Shown here piece by piece: positions 25,683 through 34,297 of a stretch of 64,000 nucleotides of DNA. The position numbers and the translations under genes were made by a program. The stretch is from Rhodocyclaceae bacterium UBA1310 (GTDB taxonomy: Bacteria; Pseudomonadota; Gammaproteobacteria; Burkholderiales; Rhodocyclaceae), in the NCBI GenBank assembly GCA_002307175.1, contig DBTS01000049.1, positions 43,408 to 107,407 of the forward strand, written 5' to 3'. Under the pieces are notes generated by a model. It was not told the origin of the DNA. It saw only the letters and a list, made by a program, of their open reading frames with translations, and made no database searches. How positions within the stretch are numbered: the stretch's first letter is position 1; each line of letters begins with the position of its first letter.

Positions 25683-27851
25683 TCAGCGCAGCGCGGCCTG
25701 ATCTGCAACGATCTTCGGGGTGATGAAGATCATCAGTTCGGTCTTGTCATCGCTCTGCGTCGTATTGCGGAAGAACACGCCGATCAGGGGCAGATCACCA
25801 AAGAACGGGATCTTGTAGATGTAGCGGGTGTTGGTCTGCTGGAAGATACCGCCGATGATCACGGTACCACCGTTATCCACCAGCACATCGCTCTGCACGT
25901 GCTTGGTGTCGATAGCAATACCGGCACTTGTCGAAACCGTACTGCTTGGCGTGTCCTTGTTCACATCCAGGTGCATCATCACACGCCCATCAGGCGTGAT
26001 CTGCGGCTTGACCTTCAGCGACAGGTTGGCCTTGCGGAAGGAGATGGAGGTTGCACCGGAGCTGGTCGCCGTCTGGTAAGGAATTTCCGTACCCTGTTCG
26101 ATCACGGCTTCGACCTGATCTGCCGTCATGACACGCGGACGGGACACAACCCGCGCACGGCCATCAGCCTGCAGTGCCGACAATTCGAGATTGATCATCG
26201 CCGTACCGCCAGCAGTCAGCAGGGTCAGCCCCACCTGGCCGGCAGTATTGCCAGAAATGGCAGCAGCAGAGTTCGCCCAGTTCAACACGTCGGAGTTCAG
26301 ATCCGGCTCGGTTGCCGTCTTGTACGTCGCCCCCGTTGTGCCGGTATAAGGCGTCTGATACGTCGTTTCAGCAACACTGCCGCCTACAGAGTAGGACCCG
26401 CCAGTACCGATCGTCTTGTTCTGCGAAATCCCGAACTTGGCGCCGATATTCTTCTGGAAGGAATCTTCTGCTTCCACGATCTGCGACTCGATAATCACCT
26501 GACGCGAGGGAATGTCGATCTCGCCGAGCATGCGGCGAATGTCATCCAGATGCGCCGGAGTATCCGTCACGATCAGCTTGTTGGTGCGTTCATCAGCAAT
26601 CACGGAGCCGCGCTTGGAGAGGATCGTTTTGTCCTTATCCTTCAGCACGCTATCGTAAATGGTCTTGGCACTGTGATAGTTGATCTGGAATGTTTCGGTA
26701 CGCAGCGGTTCGAGATCGGTAATCGTGTTCTTGGCTTCGAATTCCAGCTTCTCACGCGACGCCAGTTCTTCACGTGGTGCAATCCAGATCACGTTGCCAT
26801 TCTTGCGCATGTCCAGACCCTTGGCCTGCAGGATGATATCCAGAGCCTGGTCCCAGGGAACGTCCTTCAAACGCAAGGTCAGGTTACCGGTGACGGAATC
26901 ACTGGTGATGATGTTGAAATTCGTGAAGTCGGAAATCACCTGCAGCACGGAACGCACATCCACGTTCTGGAAGGTCAGGGAAAGCTTCTCGCCAGCATAC
27001 TTCACTGCACGGTTGGTACCCTGCACCAGCTTGCGCGGATCTTCCTGCGTCGGCTTGATTTCAAGCACAAACTGCGTTTCAGTCTGGTAGGCGTTGTGTT
27101 CCCACAGACCGTGCGGCGTCACCACCATCTTCACGGTCGAGCCGGTCTGCGTAGTGGTGACATTGCTCACTGGCGTACCAAAATCGGTCACATCCAGGTT
27201 CTTGCGCAAACGATCAGGCAGCGCTGTCTTCAGGAATTCAACCACCAACGTCGAACCCGTCTGGCGGATATCGATCCCGGTGTTGGCATCCGACAGGTCA
27301 ATCACGACACGGCCTTCACCATCCTTGCCACGACGGAAATTGATGTCGCGGATCTGGTGAGCATCAGGTCCACCCTTCTGCTCCAGGAAACGCGCCGTGG
27401 TAGTGGCTTCAGGAGACTTTGCCGTCGCGGCGGACAGCGTGATCACCAGATCGTTGCCTTCGTTCTTGGTCTCATAGGCCAGCGGACGCAACAGATTGAT
27501 GACCAGACGCGTACGATCAGCAACCTGCACCATGTTGATGCTGCGCACATCACCTTCGCCAACCGACTGGGAAGTCTTGCCGGTGGCGTTGCTGGTCGAC
27601 GGAATGTCGATGGCGATGCGTGCCGGATTTGACACGCTGAAACTACCGATCTGACCTTCCAGAGGCTGAGCCAGCGTAACGCGAATCACCACCGCACCAT
27701 TGATCTGCGAAGCCTGGATCGTCTGGATCGAGTTTTTGGTTTCAACTGCAGACGCCGGAGCGGGACTGGTCTGTGCATGCACAGCGCCAACCCCAAAGAG
27801 GCCGACGAGAACACACAGCACCGGCGCAATCAAACGCGTAACGGTATTCAT
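25683..27851 (-). CDS. pilQ: Type IV pilus secretin PilQ
   Basis: A 722-residue outer-membrane secretin. A signal peptide ends at about residue 26 ('GAVHAQ'). Two AMIN domains (about 45-150 and 165-270) bind peptidoglycan. A secretin N0/STN-like domain contains 'VPWDQALDIILQAKGLDMR', followed by secretin_TypeII N-domains with 'IADERTNKLIVTDTPAHLDDI'. The C-terminal secretin core includes 'VVSRPRVMTADQVEAVIEQG' and 'NGGTVIIGGIFQQ'. It forms the gated channel through which the pilus exits. It is the last gene of the pilMNOPQ operon and overlaps pilP by four bases. Confidence 0.95.
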   Translation of the reverse strand: MNTVTRLIAPVLCVLVGLFGVGAVHAQTSPAPASAVETKNSIQTIQASQINGAVVIRVTLAQPLEGQIGSFSVSNPARIAIDIPSTSNATGKTSQSVGEGDVRSINMVQVADRTRLVINLLRPLAYETKNEGNDLVITLSAATAKSPEATTTARFLEQKGGPDAHQIRDINFRRGKDGEGRVVIDLSDANTGIDIRQTGSTLVVEFLKTALPDRLRKNLDVTDFGTPVSNVTTTQTGSTVKMVVTPHGLWEHNAYQTETQFVLEIKPTQEDPRKLVQGTNRAVKYAGEKLSLTFQNVDVRSVLQVISDFTNFNIITSDSVTGNLTLRLKDVPWDQALDIILQAKGLDMRKNGNVIWIAPREELASREKLEFEAKNTITDLEPLRTETFQINYHSAKTIYDSVLKDKDKTILSKRGSVIADERTNKLIVTDTPAHLDDIRRMLGEIDIPSRQVIIESQIVEAEDSFQKNIGAKFGISQNKTIGTGGSYSVGGSVAETTYQTPYTGTTGATYKTATEPDLNSDVLNWANSAAAISGNTAGQVGLTLLTAGGTAMINLELSALQADGRARVVSRPRVMTADQVEAVIEQGTEIPYQTATSSGATSISFRKANLSLKVKPQITPDGRVMMHLDVNKDTPSSTVSTSAGIAIDTKHVQSDVLVDNGGTVIIGGIFQQTNTRYIYKIPFFGDLPLIGVFFRNTTQSDDKTELMIFITPKIVADQAALR

Positions 27852-28369
27852 TTATTGGTCTCCTGCTCTTGCAACTGCATTGTGCTGAAACGCTCGACCC
27901 AGTCGCCATTGGCGTCTTCGACGAGTTCCTTCAGCGTAAGGTCATTCGCAGTGATCTTGGTGATCACCCCAAAGTTCTGGCCAAGGTAATTGCCCACCCG
28001 GGCCTCATAAACTGTCTTGTCTGCCTGCACCAGCGCCATCGGACGGCCATCTTTGGCAACCATCATGCCCACCATCTTGAGCGACTCAAGCGGATAGGCT
28101 TCGAGCGGTTCCGGCGGATGCGGCGTTGGCCTTGGACCAGACTTGTTGCTGCTGGCAGGCGTCAGGCGCGAGCCCTGAAAAGGGTCCACCATGTCTGCCA
28201 CTTCATACTCAACGACGGTGAACTGCAGCAGTTTCGGCAAGGGCGGCAAAGTGACATGCATGTCCTTGGACTGCGCACTCATCCAGTCCTTCAGGTCCTG
28301 ATGCTCGTCGCCACACCCGGCAAGCAAGCTCACTCCCAGCCCCAGGAAGATCAACCAGATCGGTTTCAT
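27848..28369 (-). CDS. pilP: Type IV pilus assembly lipoprotein PilP
   Basis: A 173-residue lipoprotein with a lipobox 'LLAGCGDEHQDLKDWM' at its N-terminus, a proline-rich linker, 'VDPFQGSRLTP' and a C-terminal beta domain ('LESLKMVGMM', 'VYEARVGNYLGQNFGVITKI'), all typical of PilP. It connects the inner-membrane PilNO complex with the PilQ secretin. Length is normal. It is coupled to pilQ by a four-base overlap. Confidence 0.93.
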   Translation of the reverse strand: MKPIWLIFLGLGVSLLAGCGDEHQDLKDWMSAQSKDMHVTLPPLPKLLQFTVVEYEVADMVDPFQGSRLTPASSNKSGPRPTPHPPEPLEAYPLESLKMVGMMVAKDGRPMALVQADKTVYEARVGNYLGQNFGVITKITANDLTLKELVEDANGDWVERFSTMQLQEQETNK

Positions 28370-28390
28370 TCTCTATTGTCCTCCACCGGC

Positions 28391-29032
28391 TTATTTCGGC
28401 GCATTGGCGGCTTTCGCACGCTTCTGCTTCGAAACTTCTTCGTCATCAAGATACCGGTAGGTCATGGCCGTCGCATCCATCTTCAGCGTGGTCGAATCCT
28501 TGCCCGGAACCAAAGACAGATCGGTCAGCGTCACGATGCGGGGCAGTTTGGCCACGTCGGCCACAAAGCGTCCGAGGTCGTGATAACTACCTGCAATCGA
28601 CAGCTGGATCGGCAACTCGGCATAAAACTCCTTCACCGACTCATTGCCCGGCTTCCACAGATCAAACTGCAGACCACGGCCACGCCCGGCCTGGTTGATG
28701 TCGATAATCAGGTTTTCCATTTCCGACTTGTTCGGCAACTGCTTGAGCAAGGCACCAAACTGCAGACGCATTTCATCAAGCTGCTGCTTGTAGGCGTCCA
28801 GATTGACGGCCTGCTTCTTCTTGCCGACCCACTCATCCTTGAGCTTGAGTTCCTCACCCTTCGCCTGCTCAATCTGATTCTGTGTATCGCTCCAGTTCAA
28901 CCACCAGCCGGCAGCAACCACCAATGCAAGAATCACGATCAACACCACGGCCTTGGGTATCAGCGGCCAATCGCCTGGATCATTCGGATCCATCTGGCGA
29001 AAATCATTGACGATCTGATCCAGACTCATCAT
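28391..29032 (-). CDS. pilO: Type IV pilus inner-membrane protein PilO
   Basis: A 213-residue protein with a short cytoplasmic N-terminus, one membrane helix (about residues 28-48), a periplasmic coiled coil and a ferredoxin-like C-terminal domain ('SIAGSYHDLGRFVADVAKLPRIVTL'), matching PilO. It forms a heterodimer with PilN in the alignment subcomplex. It overlaps pilN by four bases. Confidence 0.93.
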   Translation of the reverse strand: MMSLDQIVNDFRQMDPNDPGDWPLIPKAVVLIVILALVVAAGWWLNWSDTQNQIEQAKGEELKLKDEWVGKKKQAVNLDAYKQQLDEMRLQFGALLKQLPNKSEMENLIIDINQAGRGRGLQFDLWKPGNESVKEFYAELPIQLSIAGSYHDLGRFVADVAKLPRIVTLTDLSLVPGKDSTTLKMDATAMTYRYLDDEEVSKQKRAKAANAPK

Positions 29033-29652
29033 TTTCCCCCTACCGGTGCAGAAGCCGCAGGCACTGAAGCACCAGCCACAGGTACAGCCTTCTTGCTGCC
29101 ATCATCAACTGGCGGTTTTTCGATCGACAGATCAAGATTGTATTCAGACACCACGCGACGATTCAGCGTTGTGGCCTTGATTTCGATCAGCGTGGGATTT
29201 TCGAAGATGGGCGACGCATCAAGATTGCGCATCAGCTGCGAAACACGCGCATTGGACTGGGCGTAACCGGTTACATTGACCTTGCCACCCGTCTGCTTGA
29301 CCGACTTCAGATAAACCCCTTCAGGCATCTGCCGCGTCAATTCGTTAAACATTGTCACAGTCTGCATGCGGGTGCCCTGCAGCGACTCAATGACCTGTTT
29401 GCGGGCCAGCAGCGCCTGGGTCTGTTCTTTCAGCCCGGCGATCTCCTCGATTTCCTTGTTCAACTGGGAAATCTGGCTCTTCAGGTAATCATTGGAAGCC
29501 TGCTGGCTTTCCAGCTGTTGCTGCAATACCACATAGCCAATAAACCAGACTACGGCACCTGCAATTATCGTCAACACCACGAGCGAGATGAACTGGCGAC
29601 GCCTGTCCTTGCGCGCCTGCTCCCGGTGCGGCAAAAGGTTGATGCGAATCAT
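29029..29652 (-). CDS. pilN: Type IV pilus inner-membrane protein PilN
   Basis: A 207-residue PilN. The N-terminal 'MIRINLLPHREQARKDRR' is the conserved peptide that binds PilM, followed by one membrane helix (about 22-44), a coiled coil and a periplasmic ferredoxin-like domain. The C-terminal tail is Ala/Pro-rich. A start ten codons upstream was rejected because the PilM-binding motif normally opens the protein. The ATG overlaps the pilM stop. Confidence 0.94.
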   Translation of the reverse strand: MIRINLLPHREQARKDRRRQFISLVVLTIIAGAVVWFIGYVVLQQQLESQQASNDYLKSQISQLNKEIEEIAGLKEQTQALLARKQVIESLQGTRMQTVTMFNELTRQMPEGVYLKSVKQTGGKVNVTGYAQSNARVSQLMRNLDASPIFENPTLIEIKATTLNRRVVSEYNLDLSIEKPPVDDGSKKAVPVAGASVPAASAPVGGK

Positions 29653-30725
29653 GCGTCGAACCTCCGCATAGCAAGGCCACACGCCACCATCAGGGCAGGC
29701 GCATCAGCCGCAAGATTCTTGGGACGAACCCGCTGTGAAAGACTCATCCCCACAAACGGATTGGCGATCTCAGTGGTCACCTGGGTTCGCCCCGCCACAA
29801 CCTGGTCAATCCCGGGAATCACCGCACATCCGCCCGACAGGACGATGTGATCCACCTGATTGAACTGGGTCGACGTGAAGAAGAACTGCAGGGCACGCGA
29901 GATTTCCAGCGCCACGGAATCCACGAATGGCCGCAGCAGCTCATGCTCATAGTTGTCCGGCAGACTGTTGGAGCGTTTGGCCGCTTCAGCCTCCTCCGTA
30001 GACATCCCATAAGCACGCGATATATCGAGCGTCAGCTGATTGCCGCCAAACGCCTGTTCCCGCGAATACAAGACATTGTCGTCGCGCAGGACGTTGACTT
30101 TCATCATCTGCGCACCAACGTCAATGAGCGCAACCACGCGGCCTTTGCCGGCATTCGGCAAACGACGCTTGATCAGATCGAACGCAGCCTGCGACGCGAA
30201 GGATTCTACATCCATCTTGAGCGCCTTCAGCCCGGCAGCCTCGGCAGCAGCCACGCGATCTTCGACCTTTTCCTTGCGCGAAGCCGCGATCAGGACTTCA
30301 ACTTCATCAGCCCCGGTACCAGCTGGCCCGAGCACCTGGAAGTCCAGATTCACTTCTTCGATCGCAAACGGAATATATTGGTTCGCTTCTGCCTCGACCT
30401 GAGCTTCCATATCCAGCTCACGCAAACCTGCCGGAAGGGTGATTTTTTTGGTAATCACCGCCGCTGCAGGAAGCGCTAACGCCACCTGCTTGGTGGAAGC
30501 GCCCATTCTCCGCCAAGCCCGCCGAATTGCATCGGAAACAGCCTCCAGACTGGAGATATTGCCATCCGTGACAGCATCTCGTGGCAACGGTTCGATAGCG
30601 TAGCGTTCAAGCCGGAGTTGATTACCCCCTGCTTCAGCCAGCTCCACAAGTTTGACTGCGGAGGACGAGATATCCAGCCCGACTAAGGCTTTCGATTTCC
30701 CTCCCAGCAATGATTGAATATCCAT
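29649..30725 (-). CDS. pilM: Type IV pilus actin-like ATPase PilM
   Basis: A 358-residue FtsA/actin-fold protein. 'LVGLDISSSAVKLVELA' is the first phosphate-binding strand. 'VALIDVGAQMMKVNVLRDDNVLYSRE' and 'IVLSGGCAVIPGIDQVV' are the other nucleotide-binding elements. It is cytoplasmic and recruits PilN. It is the first gene of the operon. Its promoter should lie in the 217-bp region shared with mrcA. Confidence 0.94.
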   Translation of the reverse strand: MDIQSLLGGKSKALVGLDISSSAVKLVELAEAGGNQLRLERYAIEPLPRDAVTDGNISSLEAVSDAIRRAWRRMGASTKQVALALPAAAVITKKITLPAGLRELDMEAQVEAEANQYIPFAIEEVNLDFQVLGPAGTGADEVEVLIAASRKEKVEDRVAAAEAAGLKALKMDVESFASQAAFDLIKRRLPNAGKGRVVALIDVGAQMMKVNVLRDDNVLYSREQAFGGNQLTLDISRAYGMSTEEAEAAKRSNSLPDNYEHELLRPFVDSVALEISRALQFFFTSTQFNQVDHIVLSGGCAVIPGIDQVVAGRTQVTTEIANPFVGMSLSQRVRPKNLAADAPALMVACGLAMRRFDA

Positions 30726-30822
30726 CTCGGCAGGCCACCCTCTAAATGTTGTTCAAATTCAGAAGCTTAGGCGTAATAACAATAAATTACTTTAAATCCT
30801 AACAGTAAGTCACAGGGCAAGT

Positions 30823-30890
30823 AAAGCATGACGGCGCTGAACGGTAGTCAATCCTGCCCAAAGGAAGCCACCCACCGCCCGTCATGCTTT
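30823..30890. promoter_or_regulatory. 12-bp inverted repeat in the pilM/mrcA divergent promoter region
   Basis: AAAGCATGACGG (30823-30834) and CCGTCATGCTTT (30879-30890) form perfect 12-bp arms separated by 44 bp. The right arm overlaps the TTGCCG -35 of mrcA by two bases, and the left arm lies near the pilM side. It could be a pair of operator half-sites for a looping or dimeric regulator, or an RNA stem. No regulator is identified. Confidence 0.5.
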
Positions 30891-30919
30891 GCCGAACAGT
30901 TTCCCGACTTGCTTATAAT
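30889..30919 (+). promoter_or_regulatory. Predicted sigma-70 promoter of mrcA
   Basis: A perfect TATAAT (30914-30919) lies 24 bp upstream of the mrcA ATG. The best -35, TTGCCG (30889-30894), has a 19-bp spacer, so the promoter is plausible but not optimal. Confidence 0.5.
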
Positions 30920-30942
30920 TACAGATCAACCAAGGGATTCAC

Positions 30943-33249
30943 ATGCGCAAACGCCTGATTGTTCTGAGCCTATTCGTCTTCATCGGACTGCCCATCCTCG
31001 GTGCCGCAGTCATTGCAATCGCCGCAGCCTTTGCCTGGCCACAACTTCCGCCGCTGAATTCGATCACCGATTACCGCCCGCATATCCCGCTGCGTGTTTA
31101 TACCGCTGACGGGGTTCTGATTGGTGAATTTGGCGAGGAGCGTCGCACCTTTGTCGCTGTGCGGAATATTCCGGACAATCTCAAATTCGCAATCCTCTCC
31201 GCAGAAGACGACCATTTCTTTGAACACAAGGGGGTAGACCTTTCCGGACTGGGCCGCGCCATCCTTTCCAACCTCACGGGCGGAAGCAAGCAGGGCGGCA
31301 GCACCATCACCATGCAGGTTGCCCGCAATTTCTACCTCAGCCGCGAAAAAACGATCACCCGCAAGCTCTACGAAATCCTGCTCTCGATGAAAATCGAGCA
31401 GAGCCTGACCAAAGAGCAGATTCTCGAGGTCTATATCAACCAGATCTACCTCGGGCAACGCGCCTATGGGTTTGCATCCGCCGCACAGACCTATTTCGGC
31501 AAAACCCTGGATAAGTTGAGCGTTGCCGAAACAGCGATGCTTGCAGGCCTTCCCAAGGCACCTTCGCGATACAACCCGGTGGTCAATCTGACGCGCGCCA
31601 CGGAACGCCAGCACTATGTGCTGCGCCGCATGCACGAACTCGGCCATATCGACGACCAGACGCTGGAAATTGCGCTCAAGGAACCCCTGCATGTTCTCAA
31701 TAGCAAGACGGCGACGCAGGCGCCAACACCCGCACTGCACGCCGAATTTGTTGCCGAAATGGCCCGTCAGCTAGCCTATGAGCAATTCAAGGACAGTGTG
31801 TACACCAATGGTGTGCAGGTCATCACGACGATCACCGCACACGATCAGGAAGCCGCCTATGCTGCCCTGCGCAAGGGTTTGCTGGATTATGAAAGGCGCC
31901 ACGGCTATCGCGGTGCAGAGGGGCACGTGGATATCTCGAATGTAAAATCCGATACAGACGAATCCCTCGAGGAACTCATCGAACCCTTTGCTGACCTTGA
32001 TGAAATGCGCGCCGGGATCGTATTGGAAGCATCCCGCAAGAGTCTGCGTGTCTATCTGCGCGGTGGTGAAATTGCCGAAATCACCGGTGACGCCATGCGC
32101 TACCCGGCGCCCATGCTGGCAGACAACGCGCCGCAGCAAAAACGCGTGGAACCCGGCTCGGTGATCCGGGTTGCCAAGGGCGCCAAGGGCTGGACGGTCA
32201 TCCAACCGCCTGAAGTTGAAAGCGGCTTCATTTCTGTGGACCCCCACAATGGTGCAGTGCGTGCCCTTGTGGGCGGCTTCGACTTCAACCGCAACAAGTT
32301 TAACCACGTCACCATGGCCTGGCGGCAGCCTGGCTCAAGCTTCAAGCCTTTCATTTATTCGGCGGCAATCGACAAGGGCTACACCCCGGGCAGCATCATT
32401 GACGATGCCCCCATCAGTTTCCCGGCAGACGCCACTGGCAGTCAAGCCTGGAGCCCCAGCAACGACGATGGCCGCTACGACGGCCCGATCAGCATGCGCA
32501 CTGCGCTGGTCAAATCCAAGAATGTCGTGGCCATCCGCGTACTTCAGGCCATCACGCCGGCCTACGGCCAAGACTACGTGACCAGCCGCTTCGGCTTTGA
32601 TCCGGCCAAGAACCCGCCCTACCTGACCCTGGCGCTTGGCTCAGGGGGCGTAACGCCCTGGCAGATGGCATCTGCGTACGCCACCTTCGCCAATGGCGGG
32701 TATCGGATCTATCCCTATATCGTCAAGGAAATCCGCGACGCCAACGGCAACGTGATTGCCAAGGCCAATCCGGTGGAAGCCGGTACGAACAGCGCCAAGC
32801 GGGTACTTGATCCGCGCAACGCCTTCCTCATGGACCTGATGCTGCACGATGTCGTCCGCCGTGGCACCGCTGCCAAGGCCATGACTCTGGGGCGCCGCGA
32901 TCTGGCTGGCAAGACCGGTACCACCAACGACTTCGTTGACGCCTGGTTCTGTGGCTATCAACCCTCCCTGGTCGGCATCACCTGGGTCGGTTACGACCAG
33001 CCACGCAAGCTGGGGGCGGGGGAATTTGGCGCCCAGCTGGCACTGCCCATCTGGATGGATTACATGCGCGTTGCCCTGAAGGACACTCCGGAACAGTTCA
33101 TGGCGATGCCTCCCGGGCTGATAGAAGTGAAACCCAGTGTCGAGCGCGAGGGGCCGGACTATATCTATGAGGAACATCTGCCACACGACGACACGCCACC
33201 TGATGTGAGCCAAAGCGTGCCAGCTGCGTCAGAACCAGTCGCTGAATAG
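30943..33249 (+). CDS. mrcA: Penicillin-binding protein 1A (bifunctional PG glycosyltransferase/transpeptidase)
   Basis: A 768-residue class A PBP. It has a short cytoplasmic tail and membrane anchor (about 8-31). The GT51 glycosyltransferase domain has catalytic Glu88 in 'SAEDDHFFEHKGVD', 'GGSTITMQVARNFYL' and 'KEQILEVYINQIYLGQ'. An OB-like insertion follows. The transpeptidase has SxxK at 465-468 ('GSSFKPF'), the 'SKNVVAIR' SxN motif and KTGT at 657. The tail 'DTPPDVSQSVPAASEPVAE' is disordered. It polymerises and crosslinks peptidoglycan in the periplasm. Divergence from pilM is a common betaproteobacterial arrangement. Confidence 0.95.
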   Translation: MRKRLIVLSLFVFIGLPILGAAVIAIAAAFAWPQLPPLNSITDYRPHIPLRVYTADGVLIGEFGEERRTFVAVRNIPDNLKFAILSAEDDHFFEHKGVDLSGLGRAILSNLTGGSKQGGSTITMQVARNFYLSREKTITRKLYEILLSMKIEQSLTKEQILEVYINQIYLGQRAYGFASAAQTYFGKTLDKLSVAETAMLAGLPKAPSRYNPVVNLTRATERQHYVLRRMHELGHIDDQTLEIALKEPLHVLNSKTATQAPTPALHAEFVAEMARQLAYEQFKDSVYTNGVQVITTITAHDQEAAYAALRKGLLDYERRHGYRGAEGHVDISNVKSDTDESLEELIEPFADLDEMRAGIVLEASRKSLRVYLRGGEIAEITGDAMRYPAPMLADNAPQQKRVEPGSVIRVAKGAKGWTVIQPPEVESGFISVDPHNGAVRALVGGFDFNRNKFNHVTMAWRQPGSSFKPFIYSAAIDKGYTPGSIIDDAPISFPADATGSQAWSPSNDDGRYDGPISMRTALVKSKNVVAIRVLQAITPAYGQDYVTSRFGFDPAKNPPYLTLALGSGGVTPWQMASAYATFANGGYRIYPYIVKEIRDANGNVIAKANPVEAGTNSAKRVLDPRNAFLMDLMLHDVVRRGTAAKAMTLGRRDLAGKTGTTNDFVDAWFCGYQPSLVGITWVGYDQPRKLGAGEFGAQLALPIWMDYMRVALKDTPEQFMAMPPGLIEVKPSVEREGPDYIYEEHLPHDDTPPDVSQSVPAASEPVAE

Positions 33250-33308
33250 CTGGCAAAACCCAACAGACCGCCAGCAAAGGTGAAGCCCGGATTTCTGCCG
33301 GCTTCACC

Positions 33309-33400
33309 GGTTTGCTGTGCCAAGCAAACCGTGGATAAGCGCAGCACATGAGCTCCGATAACAACCTCACAGCAAGATCATGAATGGATTCCAAGGGTAC
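33309..33400. repeat. Hairpin and degraded copy of the dispersed palindrome
   Basis: After mrcA there is a perfect 8-bp stem GGTTTGCT/AGCAAACC (33309-33330) with loop GTGCCA but no T-run. Next, 'GATCATGAATGGATTCCAAG' (about 33377-33396) and the preceding 'GAGCTCCGATAACAACCTCACAGCAA' match the right arm of the 5581-5725 element with substitutions. This looks like a decayed partial copy in the mrcA-cyaY spacer. Confidence 0.5.
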
Positions 33401-33445
33401 CCGCCGTAACACCAGCGCGCCTTCCTGTACCGGCACAAACCCTCC

Positions 33446-33781
33446 TCAGGCCTTCAATATCAGGGCTTCCTCCGCCTGCTCGGATACGAGTGCAGCAAGT
33501 GCTGCCCACAATTCCTTACCATCGCGCGTTCCTACCCAGGCGTCTCCTTCCGGCCGGAAATGGAAACCACCGCTGCGCGCCGCAACCCAGATTTCACGCG
33601 CCGCGACGTGCCGATTAATGATCATCTGGGAACCATTTTCAAACTCCAGCTTGAGTACACCGTCGGGCATCAGCTCGATGTCGATGTCGATCCCCGCATG
33701 GTCCCCGGCTGTCTCGACGGCCTGTTCAATCCGGCCCAACACCTGTTCAGCAGCTGCTACAAATTCTGTTTCATTCATCAT
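33446..33781 (-). CDS. cyaY: Iron donor protein CyaY (frataxin)
   Basis: A 111-residue bacterial frataxin of normal length. Acidic helix 1 is 'NETEFVAAAEQVLGRIEQAVE', followed by 'DIDIELMPDGVLKLEFENGSQMIINRH', 'EIWVAARSGGFHF' and the C-terminal helix 'GKELWAALAALVSEQAEEALIL'. It modulates iron delivery in Fe-S cluster assembly. AAGGAA precedes the two adjacent ATGs. It diverges from the LptM lipoprotein gene, the conserved arrangement in beta/gammaproteobacteria. Confidence 0.94.
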   Translation of the reverse strand: MMNETEFVAAAEQVLGRIEQAVETAGDHAGIDIDIELMPDGVLKLEFENGSQMIINRHVAAREIWVAARSGGFHFRPEGDAWVGTRDGKELWAALAALVSEQAEEALILKA

Positions 33782-33829
33782 TCCTATTCCTTTGCTACCA
33801 TAGGCGTTTCAATTTCCCCAGGTCGAATC

Positions 33830-34027
33830 ATGCGTATCTCACTGCTTGCCACCCTCTGTCTCGCCCTTTCCGCTTGCGGCATCAAGGGCCCGCTGGAACT
33901 TCCGCAGCGCTCCAGCCCGGTTCCCCAGTCACACCATGTACAGGCCGCGCCGGCACAGAAGCCTGCAGCGTCGCAATCTGGCCCGACACAGTCAGCACCC
34001 GCAGCAGACTCTACGGAAAAACAGTGA
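33830..34027 (+). CDS. lptM: LPS translocon maturation chaperone LptM-type small lipoprotein
   Basis: A 65-residue lipoprotein. The lipobox and mature N-terminus 'LALSACGIKGPLELP' (Cys16) are the LptM/YifL signature, with a Pro/Ala/Gln-rich disordered tail. LptM stabilises the LptD-LptE outer-membrane complex. An open frame continues upstream into cyaY on the other strand, but only this ATG gives a signal peptide. lysA normally follows in this neighbourhood. Here it does not, and a 270-bp gap and a signalling operon follow instead. Confidence 0.85.
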   Translation: MRISLLATLCLALSACGIKGPLELPQRSSPVPQSHHVQAAPAQKPAASQSGPTQSAPAADSTEKQ

Positions 34028-34297
34028 CGCCTAGCGGTGATAGATAGGCCCAGGAGGGCCGCCGTACATCCTCCACCAGACCAACGAGCCCGACAGAGCC
34101 AAGCGTATCCACATCCTACCCACAAGGGCAAGCTCTCTTGTAGACAAAGTCGCAAGTGCATTCTTGGTATCTGCCCGATGGCAGAGAAGGCGCCATTGAC
34201 TAGACTGCTAGGTGTGGAAATCCTCCCACAGTTTCATAATAATGGATCTCCACGCGTGATTTTCTCGCACAATAGATAAGCTGCTCCGGAGGAATGC
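34028..34297. other. Intergenic region without recognised gene
   Basis: This 270-bp stretch separates lptM from the EAL response regulator. No gene-like frame with a ribosome binding site was seen until CCGGAGGA at 34286-34293, which serves the next gene. A TTGACT hexamer occurs at 34197 without a well-placed -10. A CATAATAAT stretch at about 34237 may contribute to a promoter. No terminator hairpin after lptM was identified. Confidence 0.35.

Noticed and set aside
25218..27632. An open plus-strand frame of more than 800 codons opposite aroK and pilQ
   Set aside because: It lies wholly antisense to well-recognised genes. It arises from codon bias in GC-rich DNA and has no recognisable domain or ribosome binding site.
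27869..29266. Long plus-strand frame opposite pilP, pilO and pilN
   Set aside because: Antisense shadow. The minus-strand proteins have clear family motifs and coupled starts.
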